A DNA stretch of 36,005 bases from Bacilli bacterium. Its GTDB lineage: Bacteria > Bacillota_I > Bacilli_A > RFN20 > CAG-826. Of this stretch, positions 22,975 to 31,449 are shown in pieces. The first letter of the stretch is position 1; each line of letters starts with the position of its first letter. The translations under genes were made by a program, and so were the position numbers. The DNA is taken from assembly GCA_017651565.1 (NCBI GenBank), contig JAGCCQ010000014.1, positions 1 to 36,005 of the forward strand, written 5' to 3'. The notes beneath the pieces are model-generated. The model did no database searches. It was not told the origin of the DNA and saw nothing but the letters and a program-made list of their open reading frames with translations.

Positions 22975-23784
22975 ATGAAAAGACTATTATTAACAAGTGC
23001 ATTATTTGCACTTTCATTAACAGCTTGTGGAGGAAATAGTAACGATCCATTAGCAGATGGAGTTTTAACTATCGGATTAGAGTGTGCATACCCTCCATTT
23101 AACTTCACAGAATATGCTGCATCAGAAAACAATCTTCCTATCAAAGGAACTGTAAATGAATTTTGTGCTGGATATGATATCTTAATCGCAAAAAGAATTG
23201 CAGCAGATTTAGGCGTTCAAGTAGAAGTAGTTAGATGTGATTGGGATGGTCTTATCCCTCAAGTTCAAGCAGGAACAATTGACGCAATTATTGCTGGTAT
23301 GACAGATACTGAAGAAAGACGTAATTCGATTGATTTTACTGATGAATACTATGCTTCTCAATTAGTTATTGTTACTAGTGAATCATACTCAAGTTACACA
23401 CAAGTAAGTGAATTTGCTGGAAAAATGTTCATCGCTCAAGTAGGTACAGTTCAAGCTGACTTAGTTGATTCATTAGCTGAAAGCGACGGCATTGTAGCCG
23501 GCACTTCTCCAGCAACATATCCAGAAGCATTCACAGCTTTAGCAGCAGGAACAGTAGACGCTGTTATTTGTGAAACACCTGTCGCAAATGACTTCTTAGC
23601 ATCTAGCCAAGGTAGTGGTTTCTGTAAAGTTGTTATGGAAGGAAATGATGATTTTATCGTTTCTGTTTCTATTGGAATTTCTAAAAATGCAGACCCTTCT
23701 TTTAAGGAAAGATTAAATACTTCATTAGGTAAAATTTCTCAAAGTGATAGAGAAGCTTTAATGAATTCTGTAGCAGGAGCATAA
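22975..23784 (+). CDS. Lysine ABC transporter, substrate-binding lipoprotein
   Basis: A 269-residue family-3 solute-binding protein. MKRLLLTSALFALSLTACGG is a lipoprotein signal with lipobox LTAC (Cys18), so it is tethered to the outer face of the membrane. The mature part begins LTIGLECAYPPFNFTE, the usual start of amino-acid-binding proteins, and continues with GYDILIAKRIAADLGVQVEV and WDGLIPQVQAGTIDAIIAGM, the ligand-binding core. Specificity for lysine follows from the riboswitch, not from the sequence. AAGGAGG gives a strong start. It is the first gene of a three-gene operon. Confidence 0.92.
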   Translation: MKRLLLTSALFALSLTACGGNSNDPLADGVLTIGLECAYPPFNFTEYAASENNLPIKGTVNEFCAGYDILIAKRIAADLGVQVEVVRCDWDGLIPQVQAGTIDAIIAGMTDTEERRNSIDFTDEYYASQLVIVTSESYSSYTQVSEFAGKMFIAQVGTVQADLVDSLAESDGIVAGTSPATYPEAFTALAAGTVDAVICETPVANDFLASSQGSGFCKVVMEGNDDFIVSVSIGISKNADPSFKERLNTSLGKISQSDREALMNSVAGA

Positions 23785-23785
23785 G

Positions 23786-24628
23786 ATGTTTTTAACATTT
23801 GCAGACATTCCTTCTAAATTACCTGATGGATTCTTCCCACAAGTAGGCTTCTTTTTACAATATTATTGGCTTGAATTCCTCAAAGGAATGGGTGTCACTT
23901 TGCTCATTTCTTTAGTAGGCACAATATGTGGATTCATTTTAGGCGTAGGATTAGCATTACTAAGAAAATTAGAAAAAAATCCTAATGATAATAAATTTGT
24001 AAAAGTTGTTAAGAAAATAGCCTCTGGTTTTTCTTATGGTTACATTGAACTATTTAGAGGCACTCCGATGATGGTTCAAGCTCTTGTCATTTTCTACGGA
24101 GCGGCCTATATGTTTGGGACTGTAATGTCTACTTTAATTGCAGGGTTCTTAATTGTTTCTTTAAATACTGCAGCATACATGGCTGAAATTATTCGTTCTG
24201 GTTTAAATTCGATTGACCAAGGGCAAATTGAAGGGGGTAGGAGTCTTGGACTTAGTTATAGACAAACTATGTTTAAGATTGTCTTACCTCAAGCAATTAA
24301 GAATGTTATTCCTGCTATCGCAAATGAATTAGTTGTTAATATCAAAGATACATCAGTTTTATCTGTAATCATGGTTACTGATTTGTTCTATAATGGCAAA
24401 CTTATTGTTGCTAGATGGTATGCTCAATTCCCTGTATATTTTATTGTTTCAATCATTTACTTAATCATGACTATCTCATTAACTAGAGTTTTAAGATTGA
24501 TTGAAAAGAAGATGAATATTAAAACAAAAATTTCGCTTCCTTTATCAGTTACTGATCCGAGTGGATTTGCAACTAACGAATTAATTGACGGAAAAGATTA
24601 TGCAGAACCAAAAGAAAGGAGATTGTAG
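23786..24628 (+). CDS. Lysine ABC transporter, permease
   Basis: A 280-residue permease of the HisM/GlnP type. The EAA loop [20 protein letters not shown] (about 150-170) contacts the ATPase. Membrane segments are at about 32-56, 85-135 and 195-235, after a longer than usual N-terminal part ([19 protein letters not shown]). The [19 protein letters not shown] stretch is characteristic of polar amino-acid permeases. It starts 1 bp after the binding-protein stop. Its long C-terminal tail (about 250-280) is cytoplasmic and charged. Only one permease gene is present, so a homodimer is expected. Confidence 0.9.
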   Translation: MFLTFADIPSKLPDGFFPQVGFFLQYYWLEFLKGMGVTLLISLVGTICGFILGVGLALLRKLEKNPNDNKFVKVVKKIASGFSYGYIELFRGTPMMVQALVIFYGAAYMFGTVMSTLIAGFLIVSLNTAAYMAEIIRSGLNSIDQGQIEGGRSLGLSYRQTMFKIVLPQAIKNVIPAIANELVVNIKDTSVLSVIMVTDLFYNGKLIVARWYAQFPVYFIVSIIYLIMTISLTRVLRLIEKKMNIKTKISLPLSVTDPSGFATNELIDGKDYAEPKERRL

Positions 24629-24629
24629 T

Positions 24630-25361
24630 ATGGCTTTATTAGAAATTAAAGATTTACACAAATCGTTTGATAATCTCCAAGTTCTTGATGGAATCGATTT
24701 AACAGTTAATAAAGGTGATGTAATTTCAATTATTGGCTCTTCTGGAAGTGGCAAATCAACTTTTATAAGATGCTTGAATCTTTTAGAAACTCCAACTAAT
24801 GGTGAGATTTTGTATAATGGCGAGTCTATATTAGGAAAGAGTTTCAACGTAAATAGTTATAGAACTAGAGTTGGAATGGTGTTTCAATCGTTTAATCTAT
24901 TCAATAACATGGACGTTCTTCATAATTGTATGTTAGGTCAGACCACTGTCTTAAAAAGAAGCAAAGAAGAAGCAGAAAAGCTCTCGATGGAATACTTGAA
25001 TAAGGTAGGAATGGGGATGTTTGCTCATGCCAAAGTTACTTCTTTATCTGGTGGTCAAAAGCAAAGAGTAGCCATTGCGAGAGCACTTTGCATGAGCCCT
25101 CAAATTCTATTATTTGATGAGCCAACATCTGCTTTAGATCCAGAAATGGTGGGGGAAGTTCTTAATGTAATTAGCGAACTTTCAAAAGAGAAAATGACGA
25201 TGATTATTGTCACACATGAAATGCAGTTTGCTTATGATGTATCCTCAAAAGTTATCTTTTTAGATAAAGGAAAGATATTGGAGGAAGGCACACCTAAAGA
25301 AGTATTTGATGAGACTAAAAATCAAAGAACAAAGGACTTTTTAAAACGTTTTAAGCATTAA
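24630..25361 (+). CDS. Lysine ABC transporter, ATP-binding protein
   Basis: A 243-residue GlnQ/HisP-type ATPase. Walker A is GSSGSGKST, the Q-loop is VFQSFNLF, the signature is [15 protein letters not shown], Walker B is [14 protein letters not shown] and the switch is VTHEM. The frame is open upstream to 24585, but ATG at 24630 has AAAGGAG at the right spacing and starts the typical [13 protein letters not shown]. It starts 1 bp after the permease stop. All motifs are intact. Confidence 0.93.
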   Translation: MALLEIKDLHKSFDNLQVLDGIDLTVNKGDVISIIGSSGSGKSTFIRCLNLLETPTNGEILYNGESILGKSFNVNSYRTRVGMVFQSFNLFNNMDVLHNCMLGQTTVLKRSKEEAEKLSMEYLNKVGMGMFAHAKVTSLSGGQKQRVAIARALCMSPQILLFDEPTSALDPEMVGEVLNVISELSKEKMTMIIVTHEMQFAYDVSSKVIFLDKGKILEEGTPKEVFDETKNQRTKDFLKRFKH

Positions 25362-25414
25362 CACTTTTTTGGATTTTTAGTTTATAATGTACTAAATTTG
25401 CTAGGGGAAAAGTT

Positions 25415-25945
25415 ATGGAAGAAGTAAAAAAACCTTTTTCATCCAGATTTGTCGATGATGAAAAATTTGGTAAAGAACTTTCGTTAAAAACAAGAAGAAA
25501 ATATTATAGATTTTTATATCTCATTCCGCTTTTAACTGGAGTAATTGCTTTAACATCGACATTATTTGGTCTTGATTTGTCGTTTGGTGGCGCAAGAGTT
25601 TTACTTTTAATAAATTTAATAATTCTATTTGTGACCATTTATATGCTTGTTTGGTTGTTAAAAAGCGAAAATACATATAACGTTTTCAAAAAGAAAAGTT
25701 ATTTAATTTGGTTTAACATTCCTTTTTATTTACTGATGCTTGCATCGTGTATATTTTCTTTAATACTTTCTAAATATCATGAAGGTGAGATGGGATATAC
25801 CGTAGATATCAACCCGTTCTTCTTCATCTGCGTACACTTGCCATTATTTTTTGGTTACATCATTTTCTTATATTTTGTTTATTACAAACCATTCCGCCTA
25901 TATTCTTTCGGCAAAAAGTCAAAAGAAGCAGGATATGATTTCTAA
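25415..25945 (+). CDS. Four-TM membrane protein of unknown function
   Basis: A 176-residue protein with a basic cytoplasmic N-terminus (1-33), four membrane segments (about 35-50, 60-82, 100-118 and 137-160) and a short positively charged tail. No catalytic or transport motif is seen. It has AGGGGA upstream of ATG and lies 53 bp after the lysine transporter, possibly read from the same transcript since no terminator was found between them. The gene is closed by a strong terminator. Confidence 0.6.
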   Translation: MEEVKKPFSSRFVDDEKFGKELSLKTRRKYYRFLYLIPLLTGVIALTSTLFGLDLSFGGARVLLLINLIILFVTIYMLVWLLKSENTYNVFKKKSYLIWFNIPFYLLMLASCIFSLILSKYHEGEMGYTVDINPFFFICVHLPLFFGYIIFLYFVYYKPFRLYSFGKKSKEAGYDF

Positions 25946-25988
25946 AATTGCAAAATATTTTAAGTTTTATTTTAATTACTTTAAATAG

Positions 25989-26027
25989 CGTTTATTGTGC
26001 GTCATAGAATCACTATAAACGTTTTTT
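25989..26027 (+). terminator. Terminator before the glycosyltransferase operon
   Basis: CGTTTAT-T-GTG pairs with CAC-T-ATAAACG around an 11-nt loop, then T6. Confidence 0.8.
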
Positions 26028-26125
26028 CTATATCGATTCTATCTATCGTAGAATAAGAAAATTAAATATAGAATGGTATTTTTATTTATTTTTGGTATGA
26101 TAAATCAAGTTTTAGGAGAGACGAA

Positions 26126-27949
26126 ATGGAAAGAAAAAAAGTTATACATTTATTCTTCACTGTTGATGATAATTATATAAATTTTTTATCAACCACAATT
26201 GCTAGTATCGTACATCACTCAAATGATAACTATAAATACCATTTAACTATTATCCATGATGGTCTATCTTCAGAAAGCAAAAAGATTATTCGTAAATATG
26301 ATGATAATAAAAAGATTTTCATTCACTTCTTCAATGTATTTGTTAAAGTAAACGCTTTATCTATTAAATTAGACGTTCGTGATTACTACACAATTACAAC
26401 ATATTATCGTTTATTCTTACCAAATCTTTTCCCTCTTTTGAGTAAGGGCTTATATTTAGATAGCGATATCGTTTTATGTGATGACGTTGCAAAGCTTTAT
26501 TTTACAGAATTAGGAGATAATCTAGTTGGTGCTGTCCCAGATGCATCTGTTCAATTATTCCCAGAATTCTCTAATTATGTAGAAAAAGTATTAGACGTTG
26601 ATCATACAAGATACTTTAACGCAGGTATCTTATTGATGAACTTCAAAAAGTTAAGAGAATTTAACTTAGAAAAGAAATTCATATCTTTAATTAAGAAGGT
26701 AACTTTCAAGGTTGCGCAAGATCAGGATGTTCTTAACTACTTATGTAAAGATAGAGTTACTTATCTTGACCCAAGATGGAACGTTATGCCTCTTGGTAAA
26801 AAGTTAGAAGACCCATTCTTAATTCACTACAACTTAATGTTCAAGCCATGGAACTTAAAAGACATCATGTATGAAGAAGAGTTCTTTAAGTATGCAGAAA
26901 TGGCTGGCGTCAAAGACACAATTATTGAACATAGAGACACTATCCCTCAAGAAGTAGTAGATAAAATCTTACAAGGCGTTGATGGTGTTAAACAGTTCTG
27001 TAATATCGAAGCTGAAAAAGCAGAAGAATATCACAAAAAGATGAATGGCCCTAAACCAAAAATCCGTATTCAAACAACTTCTGCAAGGCTTAAAGAAGAT
27101 GAAAGAAAATATAAAATGCTCACAAAAGAAAGACAACTTATTGTCGATAAAATTGTTGAGCTTGAAAAGCAACGTAGATTTGATGTTGATGTTGAAAACG
27201 ATCCTCCGTTCCGTAATTTGATGCCTGGAGATGTTGACTATTTAAGAAAGAAATTTTCTAGCAAGATTAAGACATGGTGGGCAAACCACACATCATTCCG
27301 CTATTTTAAGGGTTTGATTAAAGAAGGTCGTATTGTTATTGATAGCATTGAAGGCACTATAAATCTTAAAAAAGTTAAGACAGGTGCAGTTATTACCGCA
27401 AATCACTTCTCACCATTTGATAGTATCCCAATTCATTTAGCCGTTAAAAAATACGCTAGAGGTAAGAAATTATTCAAAATTATTAGAGAAGGTAACTACA
27501 CAATGCCTGGCTTATTTGGCTTTTTCTTAAGAAACTGTAACACAATGCCACTTGCTACAAACCCTATCGTAATGAAAGATTTTAATAAATCTGTCGATAC
27601 AGTTTTAACAAAACAACGTAATTTCATTCTTATTTATCCTGAACAATCAATGTGGTGGAATTATCGTAAACCAAAGCCATTAAAGAAAGGCGCATTTATT
27701 TTCGCAGCTAGAAACAATGTCCCAGTAATTCCTACATTTATTACTATGCGTGACACTGATAAAGTTGATGAAAACGGATCATATATCCAAGCATACACTT
27801 TGCATATCTTGCAACCAATCTATCCAGATAGAACATTAACAGTTCAAGAAAATGTAAGTAAAATGCTTAGTGAAAACGAAGTATTAGTTAAAGACTTATA
27901 CGAAAAAGTATACAAAGAAAAACTTACATATTTACCTGAGGAAAAATAA
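26126..27949 (+). CDS. Fusion: GT8 glycosyltransferase plus PlsC-like acyltransferase
   Basis: A 607-residue two-domain protein. The N-terminal GT8 domain (about 1-285) has IHLFFTVDDNYINFLSTTIA, the metal-binding D112-S-D114 in LYLDSDIVLCDD, YFNAGILLMN (163-172), AQDQDVLN (198-204) and the H234 region. A charged linker (about 290-390) includes a predicted coiled coil. The C-terminal acyltransferase (about 400-590) has H427FSPFD432 (HX4D) and YPEQS (504-508, where PlsC has PEG). GT8 enzymes transfer glucose or galactose from UDP-sugars; PlsC enzymes acylate hydroxyls. A product that is both glycosylated and acylated is inferred. A good Shine-Dalgarno (TAGGAGAG) precedes it; the CrtO-like gene follows after 2 bp. 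Confidence 0.85.
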   Translation: MERKKVIHLFFTVDDNYINFLSTTIASIVHHSNDNYKYHLTIIHDGLSSESKKIIRKYDDNKKIFIHFFNVFVKVNALSIKLDVRDYYTITTYYRLFLPNLFPLLSKGLYLDSDIVLCDDVAKLYFTELGDNLVGAVPDASVQLFPEFSNYVEKVLDVDHTRYFNAGILLMNFKKLREFNLEKKFISLIKKVTFKVAQDQDVLNYLCKDRVTYLDPRWNVMPLGKKLEDPFLIHYNLMFKPWNLKDIMYEEEFFKYAEMAGVKDTIIEHRDTIPQEVVDKILQGVDGVKQFCNIEAEKAEEYHKKMNGPKPKIRIQTTSARLKEDERKYKMLTKERQLIVDKIVELEKQRRFDVDVENDPPFRNLMPGDVDYLRKKFSSKIKTWWANHTSFRYFKGLIKEGRIVIDSIEGTINLKKVKTGAVITANHFSPFDSIPIHLAVKKYARGKKLFKIIREGNYTMPGLFGFFLRNCNTMPLATNPIVMKDFNKSVDTVLTKQRNFILIYPEQSMWWNYRKPKPLKKGAFIFAARNNVPVIPTFITMRDTDKVDENGSYIQAYTLHILQPIYPDRTLTVQENVSKMLSENEVLVKDLYEKVYKEKLTYLPEEK

Positions 27950-27951
27950 CG

Positions 27952-28557
27952 ATGCTATATTCAGTAGTGATTGTCATGTGCATGATTTTGATATCGGGGG
28001 CTAATATGCTCTTTAACCCTTTATATCAAGATAAATTATGGGCTTATATTCTTTTCACTATTGGATTCGCAATCATGGCAGTAGTTATAGATGGAATAGT
28101 GGCGTTCGCTATTAGAAAGATGCCTGAAAAATGGTTTGAAAAGAATAAAGGCATCTTTAAAACAGGCGAAAGAGAACTAGCTTTCTATGAATTCTTAAAA
28201 GTTAAAAAATGGAAAGATTACGTTCCGGAACTAGGATGCTTTACTGGATTTCATAAGAATAAATTAGTTAATCCGTTTGATAATAAGTACATTTGGAGAT
28301 TTATTATCGAGTCTAGATATGGTGTCGCAATTCATTTCTATAGTGTTCCAACATCGTTCTTGCTTCTTTTATTAGACTGGAGAATGTATTCTGGAGAATC
28401 AAACATATGGCTAACTATTGGTTTACCAGTGGCAATCATTAATGCGATTCTTATAGTTCTTCCAGCGTTTATTCTTAAATATAATTTACCTAGATTATTA
28501 AGGATTTACGATAAAAACGCAGCAGCTGAAGCAAAGAAAAATCAGATAAATCAGTAA
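27952..28557 (+). CDS. CrtO-like membrane acyltransferase
   Basis: A 201-residue protein with four or so membrane segments (about 2-16, 28-52, 118-145 and 150-175). The cytoplasmic region KVKKWKDYVPELGCFTGFHK followed by NKLVNPFDNKYIWRFIIES and GVAIHFYS is the pattern of glycosyl-4,4'-diaponeurosporenoate acyltransferase (CrtO), which in staphylococci attaches a fatty acid to a glucosyl carotenoid. No carotenoid genes are present in this window. The gene starts 2 bp after the fusion glycosyltransferase, so the pair likely builds an acylated glycolipid. The family call rests on the motif; the substrate is unknown. Confidence 0.6.
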   Translation: MLYSVVIVMCMILISGANMLFNPLYQDKLWAYILFTIGFAIMAVVIDGIVAFAIRKMPEKWFEKNKGIFKTGERELAFYEFLKVKKWKDYVPELGCFTGFHKNKLVNPFDNKYIWRFIIESRYGVAIHFYSVPTSFLLLLLDWRMYSGESNIWLTIGLPVAIINAILIVLPAFILKYNLPRLLRIYDKNAAAEAKKNQINQ

Positions 28558-28580
28558 ATAATATTAACTTTGTTAATATA

Positions 28581-28605
28581 TCCATCACGGTAGTGGTGGA
28601 TTTTT
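28581..28605 (+). terminator. Terminator of the glycolipid gene pair
   Basis: TCCATCAC-GGTA-GTGGTGGA, an 8-bp stem with one G-U pair, then T5. Confidence 0.88.
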
Positions 28606-28624
28606 ATCATTTTTTAATTAAACA

Positions 28625-28686
28625 CTTTACAACACTAAAGCGCTAAAGTATAATAGGTGTCAGTTTAGCAGTTTAGTACGCTAAAG
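28625..28686 (+). promoter_or_regulatory. Promoter with two facing TrpR-like operators (second ABC importer)
   Basis: TTTACA (28626-28631), a 17-bp spacer and TATAAT (28649-28654). Left cluster: TTTA (28626), TAAA (28636), TAAA (28644). Right cluster: TTTA (28664), TTTA (28672), TAAA (28682). Reversed, the right cluster has the same spacing (10 then 8 bp) as the left one. The left cluster covers the -35 and spacer; the right one covers the transcribed start. Binding would block RNA polymerase. The core palindrome is TTTA-N6-TAAA, with a further half-site 8 bp away, as in the tandem binding of TrpR. Confidence 0.75.
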
Positions 28687-28700
28687 TGAGGTTAAAAAAT

Positions 28701-29486
28701 ATGAAATTAATTAAAACATTACCATTATTAATGGTATCCGGACTAGCAATGGTTGCTTGTAATAAAAATAGTGATTTAAATAAAGCTAAAGATTCAGGCT
28801 TTATTAATGTTGGAATTACTATTTACGAGCCTATGGATTACTATGCAGAAGATGGCGAAACTATTATTGGTTTCGATGCTGAATTATCAGAAGCTTTTGC
28901 AAAATCTTTAAATTTAAATGTACGTTTTATTCCTATTAGATGGGATTCTAAAATCTTAGAACTCGAAAGTGGCAAAATTGATCTTATTTGGAATGGTATG
29001 ACTATTACAGATGAGTTAAAAGAAAAGATCGATTTAACAATTCCATATGCCACAAATTATCAATGTGTAGTTACTAAATCATCAAATATCGCTTCTTACA
29101 CCAATGGGGACTCTGTCAAAGACAAAAAAGTAGCGGTAGAAAGTGGTTCAGCTGGGGAGAGTGCTGCTGAAGGTTGCACTAATTTAAGCAAAGTAACTAG
29201 TCAAGAAGCTGCACTTTTAGAAGTAAAATCAGGGACATCTGATTGTGCAATTATTGACGTTACAATGGCTAACTCAGTAGTGGGTAAAGGGGATTTTACT
29301 GAGTTAGCTACTGTAGACGCACAAAAAATCGCTTTTGAAAAAGAAGACTTCGGTGTAGGTCTACGTAAAAATAGTGATTTAACAAAAGAGTTAAATACGT
29401 TCTTCAAAGACAGCTATAAATCTGGAGCCTTAGGAGAATTATCAACTAAATATAATGTTGCTTTAAATGATGCAACTCTTAAGTAA
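28701..29486 (+). CDS. Amino-acid ABC transporter, substrate-binding lipoprotein (probably His)
   Basis: A 261-residue family-3 binding protein. MKLIKTLPLLMVSGLAMVAC is a lipoprotein signal (Cys20). The mature part has FINVGITIYEPMDYYAED, IGFDAELSEAFAKSLNLNVR and KIDLIWNGMTITDELKEKID, typical of polar amino-acid binding. The frame opens with a GTG at 28686, but GAGG upstream of ATG 28701 decides the start. It is the first gene of a three-gene operon whose promoter carries TrpR-like operators, and a YerC/HisR gene lies just downstream. This suggests histidine or an aromatic amino acid as substrate. A 1-bp overlap joins it to the permease. Confidence 0.87.
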   Translation: MKLIKTLPLLMVSGLAMVACNKNSDLNKAKDSGFINVGITIYEPMDYYAEDGETIIGFDAELSEAFAKSLNLNVRFIPIRWDSKILELESGKIDLIWNGMTITDELKEKIDLTIPYATNYQCVVTKSSNIASYTNGDSVKDKKVAVESGSAGESAAEGCTNLSKVTSQEAALLEVKSGTSDCAIIDVTMANSVVGKGDFTELATVDAQKIAFEKEDFGVGLRKNSDLTKELNTFFKDSYKSGALGELSTKYNVALNDATLK

Positions 29487-30175
29487 TGAAAGAATTTGGA
29501 ACAATTACTCTTGAATTACTTAATGGATTAGCAAGTTCATTATTCTTATTCGTATTAACTTTGCTAATTGCATTGCCTTTAGGCTTATTAATGTGCTTTT
29601 GCACAATGTCTAAATTCAAACCTTTAAGTTGGGTTTCTCAAGGAATAGTTTTAGTCCTTAGGGGGACCCCTTTAATGCTACAAATTTTTGTAATATTCTA
29701 CGTGCCTGGCATTTTATTCAATTTCCAATGGCCATCAATGAATACTGGATGGGGATGGTTCGATGCAACTTTCTCAACTAGATTTATTGCGGCATTAGTG
29801 GCATTTGGAATTAATTATGCCGCATATTTTTCTGAAATATTTAGAGGTGGAATTTTAAGCATTCCTAAAGGACAGTTTGAAGCTGGGCAAGTTTTAGGAA
29901 TGACCAAAAAAGAAATATTCTTTAAGGTAATTCTTTTGCAAATGGTAAAAAGAATCGTTCCACCAATGGGTAATGAAATCATTACATTGGTAAAAGACAC
30001 TTCTTTAGCTAACGTAATCGCTGTTAGTGAATTAATGTTTAGAGCACAACAACAATTGAACAAAGGATTGATCTGGCCAATATTCTATGCAGGCCTATTT
30101 TACTTCTTATTCAATGCGTTGCTGACTTATCTTTTGAAGGCCGTAGAGAAGAAATTGGATTATATAAAAGTGTAG
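29486..30175 (+). CDS. Amino-acid ABC transporter, permease (probably His)
   Basis: A 229-residue permease of the HisM/GlnP type with about five membrane segments. The conserved LVLRGTPLMLQIFVIFYVPG lies at about 55-75. The EAA loop is KGQFEAGQVLGMTKKEIFFK (around 130-150), followed by VILLQMVKRIVPPMGNEIIT. Start codon overlaps the preceding stop (TAATG), so translation is coupled. Shorter than the lysine permease because it lacks the long N- and C-terminal extensions. Specificity comes from the binding protein and the regulator. Confidence 0.9.
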   Translation: MKEFGTITLELLNGLASSLFLFVLTLLIALPLGLLMCFCTMSKFKPLSWVSQGIVLVLRGTPLMLQIFVIFYVPGILFNFQWPSMNTGWGWFDATFSTRFIAALVAFGINYAAYFSEIFRGGILSIPKGQFEAGQVLGMTKKEIFFKVILLQMVKRIVPPMGNEIITLVKDTSLANVIAVSELMFRAQQQLNKGLIWPIFYAGLFYFLFNALLTYLLKAVEKKLDYIKV

Positions 30176-30176
30176 T

Positions 30177-30950
30177 ATGAGCTATTTTGTGGTAAAAAGT
30201 CTTAAGAAATCTTATGGAAAAAGTCTTATTTTAAAAGACATTTCTTTTGATATTGATAAAGGACAGGTTCTTTCTATTATTGGCCGTTCTGGCTGCGGAA
30301 AAACTACTTTATTGAGGTCGTTGAATTATTTAGAGACCATTGATAGTGGAGAAGTCTATCTTGAAAATGAACTTCTTTTATCAAATGAGTTCCCTAAAAA
30401 AGAGAATGATATCATCAAAAAAAGAATCCATTATGGACTTGTTTTCCAATCTTTTAATTTGTTTCCTCAATACACCGTTTATCAAAATATTGAATTACCT
30501 TTGAAATTAATGGAGGCAAAAAGAGAAAAAGAAAACCTTCCTCCGTTATTAAATAGACCAATTGAAGAAGAAATAATGGATTTACTTGATAAAGTTGGAT
30601 TGCAAGATAAAAGAGATTCTTTTCCAAGCCAACTAAGTGGTGGCCAATGTCAAAGAATTGCAATTGCTAGAGCAATGGCGCTTAAACCAGATATCTTATG
30701 TTTTGATGAACCAACATCCGCTCTTGATCCAGAACTTACTGGAGAAGTATTAAAAGTCATTTTAGAACTAAAAGAAAAATTCCATTTAACGATGATTATA
30801 GTTACTCACGAAATGTCTTTTGCTAGAAGAATAAGTGATAAAGTAATGTTCATGGATAATGGAGAAATAGTGGATTATGGTTCTCCAGAAGAAGTATTTA
30901 ACTCAACGAAAGAAAGAACAAAAGCATTCTTACAATCTTCAATTCTTTAA
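30177..30950 (+). CDS. Amino-acid ABC transporter, ATP-binding protein (probably His)
   Basis: A 257-residue GlnQ/HisP-type ATPase: Walker A GRSGCGKTT, Q-loop [11 protein letters not shown], signature LSGGQCQRIAIARAM, Walker [16 protein letters not shown] and switch VTHEM. An insertion of some 15 residues after the Q-loop (KREKENLPPLLNRPIEEE) is a little longer than in its paralogue at 24630. It starts 1 bp after the permease stop. The downstream operator at 30954-30975 begins 4 bp after its stop codon, so the regulator gene can be switched separately. Confidence 0.92.
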   Translation: MSYFVVKSLKKSYGKSLILKDISFDIDKGQVLSIIGRSGCGKTTLLRSLNYLETIDSGEVYLENELLLSNEFPKKENDIIKKRIHYGLVFQSFNLFPQYTVYQNIELPLKLMEAKREKENLPPLLNRPIEEEIMDLLDKVGLQDKRDSFPSQLSGGQCQRIAIARAMALKPDILCFDEPTSALDPELTGEVLKVILELKEKFHLTMIIVTHEMSFARRISDKVMFMDNGEIVDYGSPEEVFNSTKERTKAFLQSSIL

Positions 30951-30953
30951 ATA

Positions 30954-30995
30954 TTTATCACTTTAGATTGCTAAATCAAATAAAAAGTGTGATAA
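30954..30995 (+). promoter_or_regulatory. Promoter and TrpR-like operator of the yerC/hisR-like gene
   Basis: TTTA (30954), TTTA (30962) and TAAA (30972) repeat the 8-bp and 10-bp spacing of the clusters at 28625-28686. TTGCTA (30968-30973), a 16-bp spacer and TGATAA (30990-30995) are the probable -35 and -10, with the operator overlapping the -35. Only 9 nt separate the -10 from the ATG, so autoregulation and a nearly leaderless mRNA are expected. Confidence 0.7.
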
Positions 30996-31004
30996 CATAA
31001 AAGT

Positions 31005-31280
31005 ATGAACAAACGAGATTATACAGAGTTGTACGATGAAATTTTAAAATTGGACTCAATGGAAGAATGTGAGAAGTTTTTTGATGACTTATGTACAATT
31101 ACTGAATTAGACGCAATGCTTCAAAGAATAAAAGCTGCAAAGATGCTTTTAGAAGATAAAACATTCCAAGAAGTTACCAAAGAAACAAAAATATCTAGTG
31201 CAACATTAGCAAGAATATCTAAATGCATAAAATATGGTGATGGTGGATATCGAGAGGTATTAGAAAAGAAAAAGAAATAG
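31005..31280 (+). CDS. yerC: YerC/HisR, TrpR-family transcriptional regulator
   Basis: A 91-residue protein with the YerC/YecD pattern: LYDEILKLDSMEECEKFFDD LCTITELDAMLQRIKAAKML then the helix-turn-helix TFQEVTKETKISSATLARIS and KCIKYGDGGYREVL. The TrpR fold binds DNA as an amino-acid-controlled dimer. Comparative genomics of Firmicutes has assigned YerC-type regulators, named HisR, to histidine genes (recalled, not checked). Its own promoter and the importer promoter share operator geometry, which makes it the likely repressor of the importer and itself. There is no Shine-Dalgarno. Histidine as corepressor is inferred; tryptophan remains possible. Confidence 0.9.
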   Translation: MNKRDYTELYDEILKLDSMEECEKFFDDLCTITELDAMLQRIKAAKMLLEDKTFQEVTKETKISSATLARISKCIKYGDGGYREVLEKKKK

Positions 31281-31282
31281 TT

Positions 31283-31307
31283 AAGGTTTGTAATTGCAAA
31301 CCTTTTT
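31283..31307 (+). terminator. Terminator of the yerC-like gene
   Basis: AAGGTTTG-TAATTG-CAAACCTT, an 8-bp perfect stem, then TTTC and further T residues. Confidence 0.88.
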
Positions 31308-31449
31308 CTTTACTTATAAATGCTTTATAGTATGAAATAAATATAACTAAATGTTTTTTTCTTGGCGCTTATTTCAACAAGAAAATAAATTTTTAAAATA
31401 TTTAAACAGATAATCAATTTTCAATCGTTATATTTAGTGGGAGACAAGG

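Noticed and set aside
26030..26125. Riboswitch or T-box in the gap before the GT8-PlsC gene
   Set aside because: Only a terminator for the preceding gene and a short ATTCTA/TAGAAT inverted repeat are seen; no T-box or riboswitch core motif was found.
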